A stretch of DNA of 64,000 nt. Origin: Calycina herbarum (lineage: Eukaryota > Ascomycota > Leotiomycetes > Helotiales > Pezizellaceae). The translations under genes were made by a program, and so were the position numbers. Position 1 is the first letter of the stretch; each line of letters starts with the position of its first letter. Positions 1-9,459 of the stretch are shown here, piece after piece. Location: positions 186,001-250,000 of the forward strand of contig LLEY01000061.1 in assembly GCA_001414485.1 (NCBI GenBank), in the 5' to 3' direction. The notes under the pieces are model-generated. The model did no database searches. It saw nothing but the letters and a program-made list of their open reading frames with translations, and was not told the origin of the DNA.

Positions 1-407
1 ATCCTAGTCTGATCTACTGTTGGTGTTTGTGAACCCTGGGCGGTCAGTAATGTACTTGCCCACAACCGACCTCGGTATCAACGCGGTCACATTGAAGATA
101 TTTTTGCATCTACCGAAAGACTTGAACCCAAGGCTGAAGGATGATCAATAATGTTACACCTGCCGGAGTTGGATGGATCGGGATATACGCGCCTACTACT
201 TGGTAGTTTTTCCGTGCCAATACCATTTGCGGGTTCTTTTCCTTACTAACCCGGTTGTTCTAGTTGGGATTAAGAGGTGGGAAATTCGTACTGGGTCTTG
301 TAACGATTTTTTCAGCTATTGAACTGATCAAAACCCTCATGTTTGTGTCCCAAGCTTTTTGGGTCTAAGAATCTGAGTTCGAGTTGACCAAACCCCTTCC
401 TTACAAG
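1..407. other. upstream region of first P450
   Basis: No coding sequence is recognisable here. It should hold the promoter and leader of the plus-strand P450 that starts at 408, and possibly the tail of a gene outside the window. I see no repeat or RNA gene. Confidence 0.4.
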
Positions 408-2265
408 ATGCTACTTGAAGCTTTTTTGGAGGCATTTTCTCTTGTCGGGTCAAGGTCTCTTTTCCTCTTTATACCACTTTTATTTCTATTACTTTGGAGG
501 TTATGGAGTTTTACTCTTCGTCCCTTACTTCATCCAAATGAACCCCTATATCTGCCCTATTGGATCCCATGTAAGAAATCTCAACGGGGCTTTAATTTGC
601 GCTGGCTAACGGGAAATCCTCTCTTGCAGTTTTTGGTATGTTTATCAAGAAAATTGTTGGCTCAAAACGTTGTTCCCGCTCATCGTGTTTCTAAATAGGA
701 CATGCAATACCATTTTACAAGAATGCCACAAGCTTATATGCCTATGGAAAGTGAGCAACCCGGTCCTCCATCTGACCTCGATTCATGAGAAACATTCTAA
801 TAGAACAAAGAAAGTACTTTGATGGTTCTACAACACCATACATTCTTTACATAGCAGGCGAGAACTTTGTTGTCATCACTACCCCCAAAGACTCTTCAAG
901 GGTGTACAACGAGCAAGCAACATTTTCATTCGATCCATTCATCGACATCGTATACAGGGGGGTGGGAAATGTTTCGAATAATGGCAACAAGATCTTATGG
1001 CGAACACCAAAAGAAGGGTTTACTTCTCTTTGGTCGAACCCCAAGGAGAATGTACTGGTACATACCGGAAATGCACTCCTCCACAAGCAGCTTTTGCAAC
1101 CCGAATCTCTCCAAAGGCTATCAGAAACAGTTCTCAAGTTCATTGAAGAGAACACTCGTTGGAACAATTTCTTCGAGAGTAGCGTAATCGCTGCGGATCG
1201 GAACGTAAAGGTTGTCTCTCTCCATCGGTGGTGTAGAGACGTTCTCATTACATCTCAAACAAGGGCCTTTTTTGGTAAACATTTTCTGGAAATCGAACCA
1301 AAATTGACACAGATTTTTGACGATTGGGACCTTAATGCCTGGATGATCACCTTTCAATTTCCAGAGTTCTTGGCCACAGCAGCAACACAGCCTAGAGACA
1401 AGCTCATCAAGTCTTTGACTCGTTATCTTGAAGCCCCTCGATGGCAGCGTGCCGACGGCGTGCCATTCGTCGGCGAATTAGAAGACGAAAACTACAATGC
1501 GGGACTGTGTCAATCAGACTGTGCTAGAGTACTGATGATAATATTATGGGGGTAAGACTCTCCTCGAAGATTTACAAAGTTACAGGGGCTAATCTGAAGT
1601 AAAGTATCAATAGCAATGTCCAGATGACTAGCTTTTGGGTGATGACACACATCATACAAAGACCCGAACTACTCGCGAGCATTCGAAAGGAAATCACAAC
1701 AGTCATGCAACCGCTTGAGCCTCTTGATGCATCCAATGGTGAAGCACTCACGAATCTCGCCAAGAAAGGTTTATTAGATGAATGTCCGCTTCTGCAGTCT
1801 ACGATAAGCGAGGCTTTGAGAGTCAGCTCCACCGGGGCTTCCATAAGGAAAGTAACGAAGACTGCAGTAATCGGGGGGAAAACGCTTCCCGTCGGTGCTA
1901 ATGTTCTTCTCCCCCAACGGCTCTCGCTTCTTTCTCCCCAAGCATTTGGACCAAATGCTGATCAAGTCGATTTGAGACGATTCATGCACAACAAAAGTCT
2001 TCAACGCCATGAGAGTTATCGCGTTTATGGAGGAGGAGTAACGCTTTGCAGCGGAAGAGTACTCGGAAAAAGAGAGATCGTGACATTTGTCGCGATTGCT
2101 TTGTGGAGATATGATATCGAGATGCTACAAGAAGGACAAGAGGTTTTAGGAGTGAAGGGGAAACCAGTACCGAGACTCGATGAAGCAAAGCCTAGTATGG
2201 GGGTTGCCAAGCAGGTGGAAGGAGACGATATGATTGTGAAGATTTCGCTTAGAACACCACAGTAA
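408..2265 (+). CDS. cytochrome P450, fungal CYP7/CYP8-like, five exons including a 6-nt exon
   Basis: Predicted membrane-anchored haem-thiolate monooxygenase of 537 aa. Model: exons 408-570, 630-635, 699-750, 811-1551 and 1614-2265; every junction keeps frame and every intron is 59-63 nt with GT-AG ends. The start at 408 gives an N-terminal hydrophobic anchor (FLFIPLLFLLLW), then the proline/hinge segment HPNEPLYLPYWIP. Splicing the 6-nt exon TTTTTG restores the family motif WIPFFGHA. Later landmarks are the K-helix EALR near residue 370 and the haem loop YGGGVTLCSGR, with the Cys ligand at residue 466 (codon 2047-2049). The I-helix (LMIILWGNVQMTSFW) lacks the usual AGxDT/S oxygen-activating motif, as in CYP7/CYP8-type enzymes. 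The substrate is unknown; sterol or oxylipin chemistry is only a family-level guess. The gene appears intact, with no stops once spliced. Confidence 0.85.
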
Positions 2266-2423
2266 AATAAAGAAGCATTCCATACAAAGTTCTTTGCCCA
2301 AACTCTCCTCCACAGTAGTACCCGGGCTATAACATGGGACTATAAGGTTTTCCTTCTCACCGTTTCTGGGTGGCACTATGATAACTTCCGTGATCATGTA
2401 GCTCTTATATATTGTTCACCTGC

Positions 2424-3699
2424 CTAAACTGCCTTGCTACTCACTTTAGGGGGTGGAAACACATAGTAGCTCGAATTCGGGTTCTCCCTGTCCTCTCTCG
2501 TAGGCGAATCGGTGATTTCATGGTTGTATTCGACATGTATCCTTTCCAGTGGAAAAACTGGGGGATCCTCACCTAACCTCTTGGCAGGCCATGTTCTCTG
2601 GGAACTAGAAACAGTTCTTGAGCCAGAATGACTTTTGAAGAAAGTTACTAATCTGCGTCTTCTTGACGAGTAGCTGTTCTGTGGGTTGGGAATTCGATCG
2701 GTTTTTCTCTCGTTGTGTTTGAGTGTGTACAAATGGCCCGGAAATTTCTTACAAGTTGCCATTTCGAGATTAATCCAGAAATGCATCCAAGTGATGTCCG
2801 GAATTATATCTTTATCTTTTCCCAAAACTGCTCTGACTCGGACAATTGAAATAACTACTACTACGATGATGAGGGAAAAGACTTCCAACAAGATCGTCTT
2901 CTTTCTCCGTGGAATCCGGACGTTCCAGAGCATAAAGACTGGGATGGATAGAACTTGGTGGTTGTTAGAATCCACGTTTCAAATGTGGGATGATGAACTT
3001 ACTACACATATCCGTTAATACGTCGAGGACGCAATTGATGATCAAAATCCGATTCTCGAAATGCACAGCTTCCAGTGTTCCATAGTATGCTGTAAATTGA
3101 TCAGCTCGACTTCCCTAAGTCCCAAATTCAGATGGAACATACTCAAAATATGCGTCAGGCTCCCCAGAATACACTGAAACTGAAAGTCACCAATACAAAC
3201 AACATAAGTAGCAACCGTAATACCCAAGACACACCACCACCAAGCCTTGAACAACCTAATCTCATACCCAATCCTCTTGAAAAACAGCAAAACTTCAATT
3301 TTCACACTCCAAAGTGATGTGTAGAATAAAATCGTAAAAGGAATATGAAAAAAATCCTCCGCTTTTGCAAAGTATTCGGGGTAGATCTGCTTTGTGCCGG
3401 CGGCGATGGCGTATTGGTCGTAGAGGATATCGGCTTGTGTTTCCCATATTATGGAGGTGGTCAGGAGGAAGGACATTGCAAGTATTACTAAATAGTCATC
3501 TGTGAGAAGCTTTTTGAAGGCTCGGATACGGACATGAAGACGGAAGATTACTAGAGAGAGGGCGATGGCAGTTCCAGCCCAGAGTACGCCCTGAGCGATG
3601 TGAGAATTTTGAAGGTTGGATGCTTTTGTGCTTAAGACTTACGTAGAAGACTGGCCAAGTTACTTTTACCTCTAGTTTAAGAGCTGAAGAGCTGTCCAT
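2424..3699 (-). CDS. PTH11-like / fungal rhodopsin-domain integral membrane protein, probably frameshifted
   Basis: Predicted seven-helix plasma-membrane protein of the fungal rhodopsin-like (PTH11/SAT4-type) family; members act as putative receptors, but the ligand is unknown. Reading the minus strand, exons are 3699-3643, 3590-3143, 3089-3003 and from 2953 down. Introns are 49-53 nt, with good branch sites in the last one. Family landmarks are RLHVRIRAFKKLLTDDYLVI, TYYGTLEAVHFENRILIINC, LSIPVFMLWNVRIPRRKK and DITWMHFWINLEM. As an uninterrupted last exon (2953-2424) the model gives 373 aa. After NLEMA, however, the family-like text (VRNFRAICTHSNTTREK) continues in another frame. A clean 44-nt intron (2605-2648) then joins that frame back to PPVFPLERIHVEYNHEI. 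So a small indel near 2755-2770 is likely, making this a recent pseudogene or a sequence error. An earlier in-frame ATG at 3753 is possible. Confidence 0.72.
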
Positions 3700-4489
3700 A
3701 GTTACTGGCAATGACTGCTTTTCCTTTAACTGGATTAAAGCTGAATAGCTCAAATCTTTCTTGACATTGTAGGTGAGAATATTGAAGAGGGCTTCCTACC
3801 TTTCGGGGGACGGGGGGAGAAGAGATAGAGCACCATGTACTTTAACCCCACTAGGAGCTATCGATAGAAGGGTATGCAGCATCTGCATGGCATAGTAAGC
3901 TCGATCCTGAGTTTGTATCTGTACCGTTTCTGCCAATCTACGAAAATCATATTGATGGTGTGATTTTGCGAATGCAATGGTACGAAAGGGGGTCGCAAGA
4001 AGTCACCGTCACCCCCCCGGATTCTGCCTTGCTACTTCGGGAAAATAGTGGGGCAGATCGAAGCATTCGATACAATTCTATGGTCCAATCCCTCTCACCG
4101 CCTACCCGGGGGTGACGCTTATTTTCTCCAACCCCCTTTCGTACATTCGATTCTAACTTCGATTCTAACTGGTGGATACTTCGTCAAAGTTAATATATTG
4201 CTAAGTAGGTGCAGAGGTTTCATGAAGGCTCGCTGGCCTGGCTCGTAAAACGATGTAATTACTTGCATATTTGACGCTTCAGCGAATGGAGTCTTCGATT
4301 CCACTTCTCTAACCAAGAGATTTGGTTGATAAGACGAAAGTCTAGTTCCATTGCCGTATTGGTTTGAAATGTGTGAGGGGTTGTGATGGTGAGAATTTTA
4401 TAAGCTGTCTATCCACAGCCCCAAATATACTTCAAAAATCAAGTATATACTTCTGAAAGAAGCGGGTATCTCATTGTTTTCTATCGAAG
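3700..4489. other. intergenic region upstream of PTH11-like gene
   Basis: Promoter side of the minus-strand receptor-like gene. No convincing ORF. Short polypurine and poly-C tracts occur around 3800-4020. Nothing else stands out before the MITE. Confidence 0.35.
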
Positions 4490-4491
4490 TA

Positions 4492-5003
4492 CAGTGAGTT
4501 GCGAGTTAAGCTTGAATTTGCCCACTTTTTTTGTAAACCGAGCTTTTTGAGATTTTCCCCCTTTTTAGGCACGCTTTTACCTATTAATTAATAACAACAT
4601 ATGATATACTATTTATAAGAACAGGAAAGAAGAGGCTTATATCTCCCCTTGTACTCTATAAACTTTATAGGACAAAAATAGACAATTTTATATCTGTCTT
4701 GATTTTTATAGGGTCTTGGCATAGCCTGTCGACCTTACAGGGGGTAGTGAAAATTTTTTCAAGAAAAGGGGTTATTTTAAGAATTATTTATCTTTTAGTT
4801 TACTTTTGTTATACTTACTTTAAATTGATAAATTATATAGAAGAGAGATAATTAGATATAGCGCTTCTTTCTAGCCAGGCCTCGTCTCTTTTAGAGTACT
4901 TTTATTTTCTGTCTTCTAAAGAAAAGAGGGAGAAAGCCTTAATAAAAAAAAGCTCGGATTACAAAAAAAGTAGGCAAATTCAAGCTTAACTCGCAACTCA
5001 CTG
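4492..5003 (+). mobile_element. MITE, TIR family A, copy 1 (TA target duplication)
   Basis: 512-bp element with long terminal inverted repeats. The left end reads CAGTGAGTTGCGAGTTAAGC and the right end is its reverse complement; the inversion continues about 55 bp inward with few mismatches. It is flanked by TA dinucleotides (4490-4491 and 5004-5005), as expected for Tc1/mariner/pogo-type transposition. The interior is AT-rich with no coding capacity, so it is non-autonomous. A second copy of the same family in the same orientation lies at 32617-33109, with conserved internal blocks such as CTCTATAAACTTT and TTTTTATAGGGTCTT. The pogo-like assignment is inference from the CAGT ends plus TA. 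Confidence 0.88.
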
Positions 5004-5005
5004 TA

Positions 5006-7272
5006 TTCAACGAAGGATTCCCGGAGAAAATTGATGACCAAAACCCTTCAATCACCATGAACCAAAGTGTTAAAAAGGAGCACAGTCACCATCATAACAA
5101 GAAGTGCAGAGAAATCGCACACGACTGCGCTGCGCCCATCACTAACTTACCCAGAACTCAGGCTATACATAGCGGCATTTTAGTGTGCTGCAGAGCCCTA
5201 AGCGAGTTATTGGCCACAGCGAAAGTCTCCCAATGATGCCAAATGGAGTGCGTTTCGCACATGGCAACCATGATGTTACCACGCTCGCATCACTTGCATA
5301 AATTCTGGGGTCCCTTTGACTTGTATGGCCCGGTGGGAATGTGCGATCTTCTTGGTTCATGAGTTTGTTGATTGCTATGTCACCCTCTGGCGACTGTGCC
5401 TCATTTTATGTTGTGCAGCCCATACAGCTGTCTGTTTGGCGATGATGGGTGGGGTCTCTGCCGGGACGGAAAAACCCTCCCTTTTACACTGCGTATACCC
5501 CGTACTAAGATGGAACTTAAACACTCCACAGAAATCAGAAAAATGCTTAAAAAATATAGACCGACTCTAATTTAACTTATAAACAATTGTAGACACTCTC
5601 TGATAATTTTAAGGATATAGTTGTTATGCAATTCCGCATTGTTGCTGAAAGTTAGTGATTTTTCAGAGGTGCAAGTAAGGAACTTTTCCGTCCCGGTAGA
5701 GAGGGTTTGAATGATAAATTTATTGTCCAGCACTGTAGGCATTATATACTACTACGCACAATGCGACGCATAGCGGGCGGTCAAAAGTATTGAGACGTCA
5801 ATGGGGGGAAGATCAAAGGGCGATTTCGAGAGTGTTAAGGGTTAGCGAGGGGCTAGGAGCCTCTTGCGGTAGACAGCGATGAATGTTATAAATCTACCCC
5901 TGGACTTAGGCTAAGATGTCACAACAGCAAAGCTTCTAAAATTTTTGAAGATCAAGGCAGATATTAATTAGCTATTTCTGTTTCTCTCTCTATATTTTTT
6001 ATATTTTTATAACCTTGTTATATCAAGCTATACGCGTTCTAAAAGCGTGTCTAGTTTATTAGGGTCAACACGCTCTGAAAAAACTCCACAACCTGGAAAG
6101 CGTGTTAAACTTGAAAGCAAACCACAACTTGAGAATGAGAAGGAAAACTAGCCATAATTTATTATAGCATTATCTAGCTATCAAAGACTTGTTCTAGCTT
6201 TTCTTGGTATTTTTATGAGCTCTTTTGGAGGTGCTGTTGGCGGGGAAGAAATATAGACTTTTTTTGCGTTCATAGATAGCACGTGGGTGGCTGTGTGAAA
6301 TGTGGCTAACGTTCATACTTCTAGCTTATCTGTAGTTCAACTTTTATTCCATCCAAAAGTTAGACCACGAGAGGGGTGCGAATATCAATTGACCTACCTA
6401 AACTCTTTGTAACAACAAAAGACCAACGAAAGCTCAATTATTTCCTCGAAAGTTATTCCTTGAGAATAATTATAAAGTTTGGACGAAATTCAGCTATAAT
6501 CGCAAAATCATCACTTATATCTCTTCCTCTCAAGAGTCGTAAGAAGGCGGACGTTAGAAGTGTCGCAGAAGCCTACTCGCTGAATTTCGGCGGATGGGTC
6601 GCTGGATTTGGACCACGGGCATGTAAATAGAAGCGAGCGCCGAACCTTCTAAGGGCTAGTTATACTAGTTATGACAGGCCCTCCTAAGGGCCGTGTGACT
6701 TATTTAGAGCGTTACAACGCGCCAGTTACCCCAGCGGATACTTAGAGTGTATAATAACGCTAGTGATAGAACCGCGGCTACGAGCCTACGTTATAACGTA
6801 GACGTAGAATAGCTTTGTTATATACCGCTATATAGCTATATAGCTACTATATATCTATATATACTAATAGCTATAGCTTAAAAGCTTTTTAAGTAATCTA
6901 AATATAATATATATAAATAATTAAATATTCTAGACTTATTAGTTTACTAGTTTTTAAAAAGTATATATAAATAATATATGACAATCTTAGAAAATAAAAT
7001 ATTCGACTATCTACAGAATACAACGGGTCTGGAGCTTATGAGCCAACATGTCATATAATCGTGTAGGTTTAATTAAATATCATTATTTCATTCCTCCGTG
7101 ACCATCATCTTATGATCTACTCAATTACGAGATCTTCGCCTCAACTCCTAGACCCTTTCCAACCCAGCCTAACGCATTAGGAGAACCTACCCAGGACAAT
7201 ATTATCCTATCTTTCATAGCCTAGTATCTCCCATAAGACCCCCAAACTAAAACGAATCTCGACTCTCAAACC
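5006..7272. other. gene-free tract with decayed AT-rich repeat
   Basis: No intact gene. At 6030-6150 a short open stretch reads as a Lys/Ser/Pro-rich tail (KTPQPGKRVKLESK) ending in TAG; it may be a relic but I cannot name it. From about 6640 to 7000 the sequence becomes strongly TA-rich (runs of TATATA, TAGCTATA), the signature of a RIP-mutated repeat, but I cannot find its termini. An AAACCCTAAACCCTAAA stretch at 7268-7284 straddles the stop of the next gene. Confidence 0.45.
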
Positions 7273-9459
7273 CTAAACCCTAAACCTCTCCCCACCCCTC
7301 TCAACAAACCTCAGCCCAATATTATCCTCCCTCAACATCTGCAACGTAATAAACTGTTCACTCCTCCTGATTTTCTCTCTCGCCACCCGACTCGCTTCCC
7401 CGTAAATCTTCTGTCGTTCCTCCTTTCCCATTTTCGCAACTTCTTCATCCGAAGCCCAGTCCCGGACATCAAGTTCCACACTATATTTCTGGAAGATAAA
7501 AGCTAGGACGGCTGTGATTTCCACTTGAGCGAATCTGCGTCCGGGACACGCGCGTGGTCCTTCGGAGAAGGAGAGGAATGCTCCTTTTTCAGGGGGGCGG
7601 AGGGATGTTGGTGTGGTGGTTAGATAGGAGGGGGTGTTGAGGGCGTCTTCTTCTTTTTCAGCTTCTGAATGGCCGTTTTCTTTGATTCCATTCTGGGTTG
7701 GTTGGTGATCAGTCGTGGAATCCAAAGAAGGCAACCACCTGGCCGGCGAAAAATCATCCATATCATCTTCCGCTCCCGTCAACTCACTCCTCTTCGTTTT
7801 CCAATACTTGGGATTCCTATTCACACCCACAACGTTCAAGTGAACAAAAATCCCATCCTCCAACTCTACATCCCTTCCATCAAGTTTAACAATTTGATCC
7901 CCGTTCACTCGCTTCGGGATATTCGGAATGGCCGGTATGAGGCGCATTTGCTCATTCAAAGTCGCTCCTACCAAAGAGTTGTAGAGTTTAGGCATATGAG
8001 CATGATATTCCCATTTCGAAGGCGGGAGGGATCCGACTATGGTGTCGATTTGGGATTGCATTTCGGCTTGGATGGAGGGGGAGAGAGCAAGGTAGATGAG
8101 GGAGAAGTGGATGCTGTTGGCGCTTGTTTCGTGACCGGCGAAGAGGAAGATGAATGAGTTTCCTATAATTTCTGGTTTTGTCAATTGGGCCTCGGTGGTG
8201 TGTGATTTGGTGTCAATTGGTGTTTTTTCGGATTCATTGAGGAGGGGAGAAGCTTGAATCATGGGACGGAGAAGATCCATTGTGCTGTGTTCGTTTGAGG
8301 AGCCGAGGGCGATTTGCTGTTTCTTAATGGCGACGAGTTCAGAGAAGTAGTTGAGACATTCGTTGAATGCTGTGCCTGCATCTTTTGCTCTTTTGAAAGG
8401 GAGGTATTCTATATCTCATCAGCATCTAGCTCATCAAATCCAAGACTCAAAGGAAATGAAAAGGGAAGCAAAAGAAAAGTGAAGACAAACCCAAAGTCCA
8501 AGGCTTAAAGAAAGCAAACCAAATGATATTCCTCAACAGACTCTGTAGTCCATCCTTCAAACTCAAAGTATGACCCCCCATCAAGCTTCTCCCCCCAAAT
8601 CCCCCCATCGCATCCCCCTTTAGAACATCCTCACTCTGATGCGGCCACAACTGCGGAACCCCAAATCCAGCAGCACAAATAACATGTAGACTCAAAATCG
8701 CACATTCCTCCGCTGAATCCAACACACTGAACCCCCTTTTTCTCTCTCCGTCACCATCACCATTCTCATCCGCTGTTTTCCAAACATGCAACAACCCCTC
8801 CGCCTGTCTCAAGCTCTCTTCGAAAACCAATTTATTGCTTTTCTCACTAAAACTAGGACCTACAACTTTCTTGTGTCTCTTCCACTCCTGTCCTTCAGAA
8901 GTGAGGATCGAACCACCGAAAATATCGACGATTTTGTAATTGGCAACCGGCTTGAGGAAGTCGTTTCGACGAGTGGTAATTTGTGTTATTAGGGGCGCGT
9001 TGGAGGTTTTGAGGTAGCAGAGCCAGGGGGAGACGAGGATGAATGTGTCGCCGTATTTGTTTTCTGCGTAACGAAGGGTGCGCCAGGAGAGGCCTCGTTC
9101 TAGTAGTCTTTGCAAGATGGTTTAGCTTTTGTTCTCCAGGAATTCATTGGGGGGGGAGAAAAGAGAGATTGAAGTACTTAAGCCATGCCCATCTATCTGA
9201 AAATGGGAGTTTTCGAAAGAGAGGTGTGAGGATGTCGATGGTCATCATCCACAAACTTCCATATCCCCAATAAGCTGTTGGTTCCTGTTAGCAAACTCAT
9301 TTCGTTTCCTCGTTGGATTTTGTGACAATACTTACGAACGACGATATATGGAAACCCAGTTCTCTTCGCTTTCGCAATATTCCTTTTCCAATCGCGATAT
9401 TTCTTCGAGACCAGTAAGAGAAAGGCGCCCAACAGGGCAAAGGTGAGGACGCTCAACAT
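7273..9459 (-). CDS. cytochrome P450 (microsomal, class II type)
   Basis: Predicted ER-anchored monooxygenase, 657 aa, long for a P450 (usually about 500-560). Exons on the minus strand are 9459-9336, 9274-9178, 9107-8491 and 8408-7273; the introns of 61, 70 and 82 nt all keep frame. The N-terminus is a single hydrophobic anchor (MLSVLTFALLGAFLLLV). The I-helix has the canonical FAGHETSANS, the K-helix NEQMR, and the haem loop FSEGPRACPGRRFAQVE with the Cys at about residue 567. The extra length is mainly a hydrophilic, Glu/Thr-rich insert between the K-helix and the haem loop, plus a Gly/Asp-rich linker (ENGDGDGERKRG). For intron 1 I chose the second of two AG acceptors, because only it restores VVPYWGYGSLWMMT. 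The substrate is unknown. Confidence 0.87.

Noticed and set aside
847..1357. Minus-strand ORFs of 78-133 codons opposite the first P450
   Set aside because: Shadows of the sense coding exon; no motifs and no splice continuity.
1..9459. Secondary-metabolite gene cluster
   Set aside because: Two P450s and a receptor-like gene but no polyketide, peptide or terpene synthase, transporter or pathway regulator in the window.
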